64,000 nucleotides of DNA. Origin: Bugula neritina (lineage: Eukaryota; Bryozoa; Gymnolaemata; Cheilostomatida; Bugulidae). Position numbers and translations under genes: made by a program. Of the stretch, positions 1-13,800 are shown in pieces. Under the pieces are notes generated by a model, which made no database searches, was not told the DNA's origin, and was given only the letters and a program-made list of their open reading frames with translations. The stretch lies in assembly GCA_964035545.1 (NCBI GenBank), contig OZ037767.1, forward strand, positions 23,827,128 to 23,891,127, written 5' to 3'. Each line of letters begins with the position of its first letter. The first letter of the stretch is position 1.

Positions 1-406
1 TGCTGCAATGAAGTTTCAGGTATAATACACTGCAGGTAATGTATTTATTGCAGGTAATGTGCTGCAACATTCTCAGGCTTATAACAATTAGCACGGCCAA
101 TGAAACAAAAACCATTATGTCAAGCAGATTGGGTCTGTTTACTTCAAAATTATGGATAAATATTTACAAATGAAGCTAAACATTAGGGATTAGCTTAATT
201 CACCCACTTCCTGGTATTAATTGTTTATGTGGTTTTGTGTTTACTGAGGGCCTGTGAATTGTAATTAACAATAGAAGTAAATACTCCTAATTAACTAAAA
301 CTTATAATATGTGGTTAGATTAGCGGAGTGATAACATATAACATTAATTATACTTACTATATTATTTTTATATTAATTTAAAAGCTTAAAACTTAAAAGC
401 AGCTGT

Positions 407-433
407 TATATATATATATATATATATATATAT
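407..433. repeat. (TA)n microsatellite
   Basis: An almost uninterrupted TA dinucleotide run of about 26 bases in AT-rich intergenic sequence. Confidence 0.9.
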
Positions 434-1121
434 GAGCACATCCTGGTCTAGAGTGACCATATTGCTGGACTGGACTGGACATGACAGTTCATTACCATTT
501 CATTACTCATATAGTTGTATAATAATAAATGGTTCTGAGACATAGTTTTGAAAATTGTATATGTTTATTTCAGCATCCTATTTGCTCTCTAAATTGTTAT
601 TGTTGATCTAATAAAAAGCATGCTAAAATGTAAATAGTTCACAAATTCATTTTCTTGCTATAGTTTTCAAGGTGATTTTTAAACTCCTCAAACTTTGTTT
701 GGAAGTTGCACATGCAAAATTTACACATTTTTTAATGTGTAGGTACTCAGTTTGAAAAACTGATCTTACTTTACGAACCCTGTACTATAAAGTTTTGGTT
801 GATAGTATCAAACTATTCAATTTTCTAATTTGTCATAATCTAAACAAAAGTCAAAAATTTAAGCTGCTGATGTGCCATTTGGCTTCAATTTTTGTTGGAA
901 GTGCCCTAGCTGTCAACTTCTTATTCTTCTATCCGGATAAAAAGTAGTAAGTCTACATGTCATGGCACTGGTTTCATATAGACAGCACTAGTCCTTTAGC
1001 AGCACATATGTCTATCAACTATGTACATCGTAAACAAGAATGTTATTTAAATGGGAAAGTCTGTTAGGATCATTATGGTTGGTAAGATATTAACTCTAAA
1101 GAAAACTCATTTATGTTTCAG

Positions 1122-1297
1122 CATAGTCACTATCTCTGTGAGAACCCCTGGCAGAAAGGATTTTTTAAGGCAGGCTAAGAGTTTATTTATATGTGACACA
1201 GAACCAATTATGATTGGATGCTCTTCCTAACACCACCAATGGCTTTTACTGGGAATCAAACTTATGACCTTGTATTTACACAACAGCTGCTCTCTAG
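1122..1297 (-). mobile_element. tRNA-derived SINE, minus orientation, degraded copy
   Basis: Read on the minus strand this matches the three other copies in the window. It has a degraded tRNA-like head (B-box remnant at the gggaatcaaac side) and the shared body: the 'ccattggtgatgttagga' block, the 'gcatccagtcataattg' block, then the 'gtcctta' and 'ggggttctcac' tail blocks. It is the most diverged of the four, especially over the tRNA head, so it is probably the oldest insertion. Confidence 0.75.
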
Positions 1298-4200
1298 GAT
1301 ATTGAAAAAGAGATTAACTTTAAAGAATTACTCTAAATTATTGTAAAACAGCTGTGGCACTATTGAGATTTAATCTTTATATAATTATTATTTAAGGACT
1401 TATATAATATTATAATAGCAGTCACCAACTGAAAAAACTATTAATATGTAATACATTCAGATAGTGACCAATTATTGCCATCATAGGAAGTTATCTTCTT
1501 TTTTGCAAGTTTTGTGTTTTCTCTGTTGTGGAGTTGGAAGAGTATAGTATAAGGTTAATTTTTTAGTCAGCAATTTTATTACACAGTTTTGCAGAGGAAA
1601 AATACTATATTAAAACTAATTTAATGACATATGATCTATATTAGTTGAAATAGCACGGTGTTTTATAATTCTAAATTCCTCTCAGCCCTATCAACAAATT
1701 CAAATGTGGATTGTATATTGGCTTTTGCTCACTGTAGCCATGGTACAGAAAAAATATTTTTCAACACAAAGCAGTTGAAATTATCTATAAAACCTATTAT
1801 AGCTAATGGACAGCAGTGCTTGTGTTAGTTTTTCTTGTAAGATTTGCCTTCTCTATGACTAACCATCTGTTTTACATGCAGCAGATACGAAGCATGTATG
1901 CATATCAATGTTTTTTTTCGTAACTATGGTTTTGTGCTGTTTCTAATTTTATCACCTTATTGTGTAATTCAATTTTTAGGACCTTGAAAACCTTTCCAAA
2001 AATAGGAATGCTTATCACAAAATCAAAGCCACAATTGAATAGAGCCTATTAAATCTGTGATAAAAACTTGCAAGTCATGTTTTGAATTATATAAATACAA
2101 ATTGACTATTGGCACTATCATTTAAAATTGGCAGTTCTTACTTATAAATAACATATATTGAAATGTTTATTGCTTTTGAAAAATAGATTTTACACTAAGT
2201 CCTTGATTTTGAACTTTTTTCTAAATTGAGCGTTTATGTGAGAGAAAGCTCAATAAAACCTTCACTAGTGCAGGTGTTCTCAAGCCTACATTTTCCAAGC
2301 TCAATTCTTGATTTTTTTTAATAAAATTTTTCCACTCAATTTTTGCTTAGCACAGAAAGCTCACACATTAGTTGTGGTTGTAAATAGCAAGTACATGTTA
2401 TGTTGTAAAACTAAAATGGAATTCCATAAGCAATTACAGGCTAATAGCTCAATCAGAAAAGTGTTTGTGAAATTACTCTTTTGCTAGCTGTTATCAAAAT
2501 AGATTTTCAAATTTTCAACCATGCATGCAAACACACAATCATTTTTCAATTATTTCACTATATTCATAACTACAGGTTTAATTTATATTTTTGAACTTGC
2601 TTGAACTTGTTTGCGAAAAGAATTATGAAATGAAAATACAACAAGTACCTAGGCCTAAAGTAATGCATTTCATGCTATAGTAGCCAAAGCAAAATCTCAT
2701 TTTATCAGTTCATAACTTAACAGATTTGAAGTTCAACAACAACTCTTTGCAACCGGTAATAATAATGATATAAACATTTTATATTAACCTAAATTTTCTG
2801 ATTGGGTAACTTAATATAAAAAACTGTCTACAGCAAAAGAATAGCAGCAGCACTTGCAGTCCAAGGCTAATTGTTGCAAGCAGTGGCATTGTCAACAAAT
2901 TAAGTAAAAACTGTTCACACAATAGCCAAGGGATACATGGTCAGTTGACCAGCTAAAGCCCCAAGAATTTTAATACGCTATAATGCAAAATAATGTGACC
3001 ATAACCGCAAATTTAATGTCATTGCAACATGAATGAAACTTGCGTAGGGCAAGGAAGAGCTTTCCATCAATGCATGGTCAGACTTGAATAAAATCTGGGA
3101 TGTTTCACGTCACAGACTTCTAGAATTATATCTGTTTTTCTATAAAGTGTTTAGACTTTAGTCATATTTATCAAATATAATTGGTTATTTAAATGTTTAC
3201 AGTTTATTTAAATGCAGTGCAAATGCATATAGGTAGGGAAAGGCACTTTAACTCTAAATAAATTACAGCTATAAATGCAGCCTGTTGTATAAAAATTCTG
3301 AAATACTTTTAAATGCCACAAAAAGACAAAATAATCGCTTTATTGACAGGCTGATGTCGAAAATAGAAACAACTGTGATTAGTGGTTATCTTATTTAAAT
3401 ATTATCTGAATATAAATACATGTTTTCTGTATAGCCTTAGCTTTTAAGTTACAGTTCTAAATGGACGGTAGTCAGTACACTAAACTCACTGTAGCAAGTA
3501 TAGCTGAACAGCCTAGATTCTGCCATAGTACAGTAATACAATACCAGTGGCATTTACATTACAACAGATGAGACAATAAATGACATTTGCTGAAGCATTA
3601 CGTAATAATCTAAAGTATTATTCTTTTATATAGCCTACGGAGAGACAATGGCCTATTAGTTATTTAACATCAACCACAGTTACATACATTTATTACTATG
3701 TTGGCAAATTTAGCTTTTCCAATTAGTAGATAACGTTAACCTCTGGCCTCTTACATTTTGCAAATTGAAGTTATAAACCGCATTATTATTTACCAGGTTC
3801 TCAGTCTAGCTCTGAGCTATAGGTCTAAGTATTTCTATATTGACAGGGTTGAGATAAATTAAAAATTATTGAGCTATTTTGAATTTTAACTTTGCATAAA
3901 CAGTTTTAGTAGCGTGTGAAAAGAATTCTTCTTGAAAATAACCATGTGTAGATGTGCAAGGTACAAGCATAAGAAGTTGCCTTTCCATAAGTGGAAGCTC
4001 TTGCGCCCAGAAATAGACTTTTTCTTAAAATTTAAAACCTTGAATATTGATGTGCTTCAAGCCAAAATAAAGCTGCTTTATAGTCAACTATCTTTGTTTC
4101 ATAGAAAATAATTCTTTTAATATGCCAAGAAAATATCATCTTTGCTTAAAACTAAAATTCAATAACCCTGTCACTCATGCAGACTTACACATTTACATAT

Positions 4201-5837
4201 TACTTAAAGTAACGTATTATGATTAATTTGTTCATCTTTAGGCAAAATGTGCAATAAAAAACTCAGCATGTGAAAGTTGATCATGTCCCACAAGCTACCC
4301 CATTAGCTAAATAGAATGACTATACAAAAATGCAAAATAAAAACTAGAAAATGCCTGCATTAGCTTGCCAGAATGCTAGATACTTGGCACTACAATCTCA
4401 TTTCGGAGATGTCACATGTCAGTGAGAGGGTTAGTAAGTGACTTAGTCTCACCATGCACATGGTGGCTTTCCATGCATAACATTCCCTGCAAAGTCAATC
4501 TTTGTGTTTTGAGAAATGAAGAACTTCTTGTAGCAATTATTAAAGTGGCTCAGGGAATTTGATGTTAATTACTGATCATGCTTTGATTAGCTGATCCGGG
4601 TAAGATGGTCTAATGTACAGGCTAACTTTTTCAAAACAAACAAAACCAATTTATTTTAGGTCAACATTGCTTTTTTTGTTAAAAACTTAAAGCCAAGTGG
4701 CTGCAGAAATGCAGTTCAATGCTTTCCTGTAGTGACTAAAACCCATGCTACCGTGCAGTAGATGTGAAGCATGGAAAGCTAATGATTGCGTGCTGCATAT
4801 TTCTGCAGGCCAGATATCAGTTTACAGTAGGCTACAATGCATTACAACACTTTCAATTGACGTTTTGGGAATAGTCCAAAAATCTAACAAGGTAGCCTTA
4901 GAGTTTATCGCAATTGTTAAGAGTCTATATAGGCATTCCCCTTTCTCCTTCTTTTTATAACAAAACAATATTTGAATGGTATCTTTTATAACACATAATA
5001 GAAAGCAAAACATTCCAGGCTCTCAGTTACGTGATGTACTCTCACATCATCAATCATTTAGAAGGAAAGTTTAGCCGCATAACGCTCTCTCTTGAAACAG
5101 CGTCAGCCGAACACAGTAAGTGTCGCATGCATGTTTTGGCTTTATTATTGCACAAACTTTGTTTTTTTGACAATTTTCATTAACGCACTTTTACAGTGTT
5201 GTTTTTAGCATACTTTTAAGGTTAATTTAGTAAGTAGAGCAACTATTGCTTGCTGGCTATGGCTACGTTGCTATGCTAGAAACAGACAATCGCTAGTCTT
5301 TTGCCATGTTCTGACTATTTTTCTCTAATAAGTTGAATTTGATGTGTAAAAATAAGCATTATGAAAGCTGAACGATTCTGTCCTCTCATTTCTGGTGGTT
5401 CACTTTTCACAGTGGGAAGTTGATTTCCAAAAGTTGTCTACAAAACTCAAGTTGTCCATTCTATGTGCAAGCTCAAATATAAATTTTTTGTTGTATAAAT
5501 TAAACTTTACCAATACGGAGGAGTCTAACAATTTCAACATACCTATTATATGCATGCAGTTACATGCTGTAAGCTTATATTATGCTGTATACATGTGTAA
5601 CCACAATACTGTATGTACCCAAGATGCACACACAATTTTTATATTATACGCAATGTATACAAACTGTAGGTCTGATTGATGTATTAATATGATAACAAGT
5701 ATGAATTCATATTGTGTATTTGCTACGTCTATTCTATACAGCAAATATTGTATTTGTTATGTGAAAGTATCATGGTTCATGAAGTCAGCATTTATTGTTT
5801 TCTTAATATTGTGGTAGTTGCAGCAATGGATAAAATT

Positions 5838-5975
5838 TAAAAAGCCTGTGTTCTAGATTAGAAAAGTAACAAAAGAAGTTATGTTCTCTCAAGAGTTTCA
5901 ACCCTCACCCTAAACAAAAATTTATAAAGCAATTTGAAGAACTTAAGCTATCTCAATTTCTCCACTACTGCTCGT
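5838..5975 (-). repeat. Dispersed repeat family, copy 1 (minus)
   Basis: On the minus strand this aligns by eye with the plus-strand copies at 7437, 8958 and 27545. Shared landmarks in order are an 'agttctt...aaatttt' block, 'ttgagaattt...agaacat', 'gcttcttttgttac', 'ctagaacacaggc' and 'tctccattactgc'. There is no coding potential and no clear terminal repeat. Confidence 0.6.
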
Positions 5976-6649
5976 AAATGATAAAATTCTCTCATAACAC
6001 CGGCTGAAGTTTTGAGCTTTACAGAGTCGTTTGGGTGCGGGATGAATCAGTTCCCAACTAATGCATGTTGCAACTTGAAAAGTTCAAGCTAAAGTCATAC
6101 AAATATAGTGTGGTAGTTGTTTGGTAAAGTGAACATTATTTATGATGATTATAAGAATAATTTGGTGATCATCTTCTCTTAATCTGCTTAGAATAAGATA
6201 TTATAGGCCTACTCAACTGCACAGTTGACTGCACATCTGCTATAAATAAATAATTAAATAACAAATTTATTATAAATAATAAACATTATTAGTTGATCAG
6301 TTGAGTATAGCAGTGTGCTGTCGGTATCCAGTTCAAGTCACAAGCATTTGGTGGGCAACAAAACTGTAGACATTAGCAAAGTTGCAGGCATGAGTGAGGT
6401 GAAAAGTTCCGTTATTTTTGACAGGCTTTTAGTGGACTTTAACTCACAGAAGGTATGTCTTATACTTTTGTTTAGATTAGGGAAGGGGGGGACAAGAATG
6501 GTGATCAGTATCAATACTTATATGTTATGTAACTATAGAGTGTAAATCATAGTTATTGATTGCCATCCAAATTCATGCTTGTACTATACTGTACTATTCT
6601 CAACTGCTACTGTCATAGTTATATAAAGTTTATACAAAGTCAACCAAGC

Positions 6650-6865
6650 ACAGCGCATAATAAAATAGCACAGCATAGTAAAATAACACAGCATAGTAAA
6701 ATAACACAGAATAGTAAAATAGCACAGCGCATAGTAAAATAACACAGCATAGTAAAATAACACAGAATAGTAAAATAACACAGCATAGTAAAATAACACA
6801 GAATAGTAAAATAACACCGCATAGTAAAATAACACAGAATAGTAAAATAACACAGCATAGTAAAG
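6650..6865. repeat. 18-bp minisatellite
   Basis: About twelve tandem copies of an 18-bp unit close to acacagcatagtaaaata, with variants (gaat for gcat; one unit expanded to gcgcat). The period is a multiple of three, so it yields spurious periodic open frames on both strands. I do not treat these as proteins. Confidence 0.9.
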
Positions 6866-7436
6866 TAACAGTTATTCCAATGAAGCCTTGTAAAATTCAA
6901 TCATTTATGACATGTCTCAAGTGCCAATGTGCTAATGATCTTTCACTGTGTCTCGTGCATTTATGTAATCAAAACTGGTTATGTAAGAATAATCTTTTGA
7001 CTTCAAGTGTGTTGACATCCGTTAACAAATTACTGTGCATTTAAATTCATTACTATACTGTATACTACGTGCATACATGCTATATACAGTTGTACTGTGT
7101 TATACTAAAGGTTATTTGGATCTAACCACTAGGCAGTTGGTTGCCATGACTACGCATATAATAGAATATTCTGATGTTAGTATATGATCATTAAAAACTG
7201 ACAGCAATTGCTGACAGCTAAGACTATTGAACAGCGTTGCTGTGAGATTTAGCTATTACTATTATAGATGGGCAGCATGACGGACGTGCACGTATGTATC
7301 TTTATTCTTTATTAGTCCGGGCATTACATGCATCTCTTTTCACTAATTGAATGTGATAGACAGTAAGTTCAATCTTCCACTAGTCGGAAAGCATAATGAT
7401 AGTAGCTTTGTGGTAGCATATTGTACATCTAGGTAC

Positions 7437-7600
7437 AACAACTGAGAAACTTCAATACCCTAAGTTCTTTGATTCTCTTATAAATTTTGATGTGGGCTCG
7501 TGTTGAATTTCTCATAAGAACAACAGTTCTTTTGCTACTTTTCTTTTCTAGAACCTAGGTCTTTCTCAACTTCTCTATTACTGCACCTACCTCACAAGCA
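7437..7600 (+). repeat. Dispersed repeat family, copy 2
   Basis: Shares the ordered blocks 'ccctaagttctt', 'aaattttgatgtggg', 'gttcttttgctac', 'tctagaacctagg' and 'ctattactgcacctacct' with the copy at 8958-9120. By-eye identity between the two is clear across the whole length, with scattered substitutions and small indels. Confidence 0.7.
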
Positions 7601-8957
7601 AGTGAATATAGATTATTACTCATCAACTATTATTGTTCATGTAGCAGGTGTAGATATAGGTTAATGGCTACAATAAGAATAATAATGACAATAATAGAAG
7701 TAATGGTAATAATAATAGTTATAGTGAGCTGGATAACAACTCAAGCTTCCCTAAAGATGATAAGAACACAATTGGGTCAACATAATATGTAATAATAATT
7801 GCTCTGAGATTATAGGAGATGTGTGCTACCACATAGCATGCGCCACACACTCAACAATATGTAAAATGTTGGTTTGTAGCTTACAGGGCTCAACAGTTTC
7901 ACATGTAAATCTTCTAGTACACACTGTTACTAAATTCTTGGTAATAGTGAGGATGGTTGTGAGACAAAATGTAAAAGTACCGTTTCTATTTTATTAGTTC
8001 ATATATATGTATTTACATTGCATAGTGACTACATGCCTCCTAACATTGTATAGTAATAATGTAAGCAATAATTACTTATAGTATTAAAACTGATGACCCT
8101 AAAATTTCACAATACTGTGATTTATTGGAAAAGGCAAGAGATTATATGGATACCCAACTGTGTTTTAACTTAAATATAATGCCATGTCATGCGGTAAAAG
8201 ATTAGAAAAATGATGGTTTCAGATAAGTTTGGGAATTAATTTTATTTGTGCAACAATCAACAAGGTGGATGGTGTTGAATAATGACTGCACATAACTTGT
8301 TTTGTAATTGTCAATTGCTGCATTTCCGTAGGTAATTAATACACAATCATTACCTACTAGATTGTTTTTAAAATAACAATAACACAGTAAAAACATGTTA
8401 TTAAACTTAAACTTGACAGATAATTATAATTGATATAAGCATTGCCATTAACAACTAGCCAATTGGGTTGTTGCTTATTGTAAAGCTAGTGGCACTGCCC
8501 TGGTGTAAAATAGCTTGAAACACTGGCAGCTCATGTTTTTTATATTAAATATTTATTGGGCATAAGTAGCCTTATTCTTTATTAACAGACAGCTTGCTCA
8601 AATATATTATACTGAAATCAGATTTCCCAAATAATACTGCAAACCCATCATCTCTAATACTGATTGTATCAATTCTCCATGTTTTGTGATGGGTTAGCTT
8701 ACTGAACACCAATTTGGTTGTTATCCGTTTTCTTTAGCTGTTTTACCTCAACTGTTAAATCACCTGATTCATGCAATCATATTAGAACACAGTCCATGTG
8801 TAATGAAACGCTAAGATCTGGGAAATTAAGCACAACTTCTGATTTTCTCAACATCATATGTGATTGCCAAGTCAGCCTATAATTCAGCCTGCAGCTAACT
8901 TTACAAATTTGTTACACAAAACGAAGTAACATAATTATATACCATTTAGGTGTAACA

Positions 8958-9120
8958 GTGAAGAAATTTTAATATCCCCAAGTTCTTCAATTTTCTGACC
9001 TAATAAATTTTGGTTTGAGATGCAGGCTGAAATTTTTACAAGAACATAGCTTCTTTTGTTAAATTTCCAATATAGAACACAGGCTTTTCTTAGTTTCTCC
9101 ATTACTGCACCTACCTCTTA
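8958..9120 (+). repeat. Dispersed repeat family, copy 3
   Basis: Same ordered blocks as the copy at 7437-7600: 'ccccaagttctt', 'aaattttggtttgag', 'cttcttttgttaa', 'tagaacacagg' and 'ccattactgcacctacct'. The 3' ends agree closely, so the family may have a defined right boundary. Confidence 0.7.
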
Positions 9121-10898
9121 AAAACTATTAAAATAACGCACAATAGAAGTTAGCATATTCTTCCAAGGAAAAGTAGCAGTTGTTTTTTGCTCTAAAAAAG
9201 CACTACTTAGGATATTTTGCAGTTTGAAATATCTCCAACAGCTCAATCACCATCAATTAGTCATTAAGGCCAAAGTGTGGGTGAAATACTAATAACTATT
9301 ATTAGCAACTTGTTCCTTATTTTAGAACATCACATCTAACCCTAACTTCAATGCTTTAGTGGTTTGTTGATCTGTATTACAGTTACTATTGTGTTAACAG
9401 CTTATCTGACTGTTCTCAAGAGGGTATGATTTTCCTTTTTGGGAAAAATAAAAGTAAAGTTGTAGCGTTGGGGTTACTCAACTTTGTTGGTTCTTACTAT
9501 TACATGCTTTGTGGGACTACACCCAGTTACCACCACAATGCTGCTTATGCTATTATAGCCTGCGTAATGTAACGTACTTGACACTTATATATTAGATGAA
9601 TCAACAATACAATATAATTATTGTTTTATGGAGGCTAGCTGTCATGATTTAACAAATTCAAGACATCCACCCAAAAACCTCAAACCATTGTTTTACTGAT
9701 TATTACATTTATTAACTCGATTAGCCTTTTTAATAGCTATAAAATTGTGTAATTGCTAAGGCTCAGGTTACCCAAATCCTTGAACTAAAGCAATGGAAAG
9801 GGGAATTTTCACACGAATATTAAATACAGTACTTATTTTTTCGAAAAAGCTTTCAGCTTTACTGATTTCTGGTTTCACTGCTTTATTTTCTAAACAGTAA
9901 GTACCTGCTATATAAAAAGGGGGCAGTAAAAATACAGGTTGTTTGATAGCACTGGTTGCAATTTAAAAAATAATACCTTTTCATAAACTTGTAAATCTTT
10001 TTATCAATAAGAAAAATCTTCTTTGCTTTTGGTGGAAGATTTATTACTGTGAGCAAAGCCTGTCAAAATAAATTCAAGCTTGCATAACGCTTGCAGACTT
10101 AAACACTGTATAAGATTTGACTATTCTTGTCTTTTAAGAACGCAGAAACTGTTTAATTGGAAAACAACCACAAATAAAATTTGCTTGAAGCTGCTCAATC
10201 AATCATGAAATCTGTTTAGATCAAAGAAAGTCTAATTAGAATATGTCCCAAACAAAACATAAATTCAATAAAACACAAAGAGCATTAGATTTGTGTAACT
10301 TTTCCTCACAACCTGTGAAAGGATTACATAATGCTATAGTTTGAATAGCCAGTTAGCTATTGAGCATTTATTGATTTGTTATCGATCTGATAATAACAAC
10401 ATAATGGTATTGGTTGTCAAAACAACTAATTTTTCAATAGCAGTGCATTCAAGTTTTGAAAGTCAATTCCCATGAAAAGGACACATCAGTACTTGTATTA
10501 TGTAGCATTCATTATCTAAGCAGTGATCACCTGCCAAGTTTTTAGCACCTGCACCTTGCAGTCTCAAGTGTTTTGTTTTAAATATTGTATCATTAGCCAC
10601 TACTTTTAAAAGAAAAATTCAATTATTTAAACTCATCAAGGTGTTGTTGACTTAGCTCCTGCAAGTTTGATGTTTGACCAAACACGAGATAGTTGTACAA
10701 ACTACAGGTGCAGTGGGTATGCTACCTACTGTAGTATGCATAATGCAATGACTTGAGTTTGCCTAATGTCTACTATTTCACTCGGCATATACCAGATTTA
10801 AGTTTAAAGCCCACACATTTTTTACCATAATTTCTTCTGTGACAAGGATGTCTACAGTTCATTTCCAATGCTGATTACTTGATGTCTACTAGTTCCAG

Positions 10899-13800
10899 AT
10901 GGGTTGTGCAGCCTCTGACACCAGCCATTCTCAAACCAAAACCTCAACCAAGCCGGTTGTTAATGGAGTCCATAAAGACAAAACTGAGGAACCTAAAACT
11001 GACGGAGGGAAAACTGAGGATGAAAGAGTGGCAGTTTTCAAGCAGCTGCTTATGGAGAAGCTCATGTCTATAGCTAATGGTAAGCTATAGCATAAAATAT
11101 GGCATTTATGGTTCTTCAATAATTGAAGCTGTGGCTGAAGAAAATTACAGAAAATATATAATTTCAAGTATACATTCCGCTTTAACATTTAGTTTATATG
11201 AACCAATCTCGTTTATCTACCTTATTTTTAACAATTTGAACCTTAAATAGGAAACTTTTACTTGAAAAGTGGATTTCTTTTTGAGTTGGTATTAACTGAG
11301 CAAAAAACTTTTGAAGTAGCACCTTTTATTAACATGAACTACTCGAAGTAAAACATCTAAACTGAAAGGCATATAAATATAAAATATAGTTTTTAAGCCT
11401 ACACTATAGTAATCAGTTAATCAGTTCACACAAACAAAGTTATAAAACTAAGACTGCTTTAAAATATAGATGTTATAAGACACAAAAAACTGACTTTTGG
11501 ATGTCATAAAACTATTACAATAAATCATGTCTTGCATTTTCACTGGTGACCAGATAATATTTGTGTATTTCAATCTGTATGAATGATTAGAATAACTTGC
11601 TTGGCACATAATTGCCTCCAGTACTTTATATCAGGATTAGCTACACTCCGCAGTATGCAGCAAAGCAAACATTTATGTGTTTCTGGATTAAAGTAGGATA
11701 CTGCATGAAGCAGACAACTCCTAAAAAGTAATTGAAACTGAGGACGCTTATAATTACATAATTTGATTTGACAAATAATCTTCAATGTGAAATATTTTGT
11801 GTTGGTATCAGCTACTGCGTAATTAATGTTGTAAATGATGAAGATGGGGGTGTTTAAAATGATGAATTATGTACATTTGACATTAAATACAACAATTAAG
11901 TAATAAACAGTTCTGTGAGAGTAATTAATGATCTGGTACAGATCAATTATCAATGATTGATTGTATTAGTTTCAAACATTATTTAATAATGTTCAGTATA
12001 ATGGTTAGAGCATACTGCACTCTAGAAATACTTTGAATGTTGTTGCATTCAGTAGTCGGCAAAAAGGATACTTATAGTCGTATGCAGAGTGAGAAAATCT
12101 TACAAGGCAGAAAAGTATATAGACTTAAAATTTAAACTTTAATTGAAATTGAACGTTAAGTCATGTTTGTATTTGACTGCAAAGTAATGCATCTTGCACA
12201 CAGTTCAACTTTGCTTCTCTCTCTATCTAATTTGGGTGTTTGCCAGCTAGAAGATTACACAAAACCAATGACTAAATCCATTAAAATTCTCTTATTGTTA
12301 TGTTACATAATGTATGTGTAAAACCATTTGGGGTATTTAAGAAAAACTTTAGTTAGATAACTTCCTGAAAAGATGAATGTGTCTAGTTAACTCTTTCAGA
12401 GCCTCCAATGAAGCCACTCCAACCCGTTGAAGGCACAGAAAGAACAATCTTGGTTCCGAGTATATTCAACTGTCAAGAAACATTGGCTGAACTGAACGAC
12501 ACAGGAATTCCTACCAATTCTAATGTGGTTGTCACATATCTGAAATCCGGTATGTCTGTTTAAGATCTAACTGACCACCCAATAGATGTGAAATGTCATC
12601 TATAAATCAGTATTATATCTAAAAGTGGCTCAGAGAAAATTATTGCTGAAAGTTCCAAAATAGAAATGCTTTAGTTTAGACTTGTAAATTATGCCTGGGA
12701 CTATTTACACTGGTACACATGCTATATACTATAGCCTCTTCTCATCAAGCACCTAAGCAAAGAGAAAATAAATAATACTTGATAATTTTTAAAATTTTCA
12801 TTTGTTTAGGCTGTACTGATAATAAAATAAAAAAGCTATATAATGAAGTTTATAAAAACTAAGATTCTAAACCAATAGTCAGCTAAATATTATACTCTGC
12901 CCTGAAATCATAGGCCCAGCAAAGTTCAATTTGGAAATTCACAAAACTTATATTCTTTATTTTATGCCACAAAACAATTTAGTTTATAAAGTATTTTATT
13001 CGTTCCAATAGTTATTATGTAAGTTTGTGAATCTCAGCAACTACTTTCTCCAAAATCAAATGAGCTATTAAAGTTGACGAAACATTAGCCATATTTATGG
13101 CTCCGCCATCTGTAAAATGGCTGTAGCCTGTGAGGGAAACTAAGCAAGCCTCGAAGTTTAAGACTTTTTGTTTTGCTTACATTGTTGTTTACAGCATCTT
13201 TGTATAGGGCATTGCATAACATACAAGCAGTTGAATGGTAAAAATAATGTAATGTAGCATCAATAGTTTGTTAGTATTTGTATAGCAAAGTTTTCCAGAG
13301 AGTTTCAAGAAGCTGAATTAAAAACATTAAAGCAAAGCATAATTTTGGTTCAAAAAGATCTTTGCTAAAAACATAAATTGTTGCAAACCTTGTTTAAAGA
13401 CTGGACAAGATATAGATTGACAACTAGGGTCTAGTTCTATAAATGTTTACATTTTTATAATTGAACTCGTACTGCTTTCCAGTGCTTTTACTTTTACTAT
13501 AAAAATTAAATAAAATGTACTAAAGAAAGATCAAGAGTGAAAGTTCAATGTACTGGCTGTAAGTGATAGGTTGTAGCTTCAAAGGAAAGCATAAAACAAA
13601 GATTAAACAAGAACATAAACGAGATATGGGTGCATACACTTGTTTTTATATTATATTCGCTAATTGAAAGCATCCAGCACACTGAAACTAGCAGCCAATT
13701 TATTATGCAACTGCAACTTTTGATGTGTTTCATACAGGTGTAATGCTCAAATGTTCTGTGGTATGTGCAGGTTTATCCCACTGGTCATGGCTACTGTACC

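Larger units (their letters stand above)
1..10898. other. Gene-poor AT-rich region
   Basis: I see no exon here that can be tied to a protein family. Open frames are short and AT-driven. Recognisable content is a (TA)n run near 407-433, a tRNA-derived SINE near 1122-1297, an 18-bp minisatellite near 6650-6865 and three copies of a dispersed repeat (5838-5975, 7437-7600, 8958-9120). A possible orphan exon ends at 6452 before a good donor (AAG followed by gtatgt), but nothing supports it further. The region probably holds the promoter and any 5' untranslated exons of the downstream sulfotransferase, whose ATG directly follows an acceptor-like ttccag. Confidence 0.5.

Noticed and set aside
4745-5679. 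Small open frames at 4745-4960 and 5395-5679
   Set aside because: AT-rich, no domain, no splice context or family resemblance.
6584-6900. Two overlapping minus-strand open frames rich in YFTMLC-type repeats
   Set aside because: They are translations of the 18-bp minisatellite; the period is a multiple of three, so frames stay open by chance.
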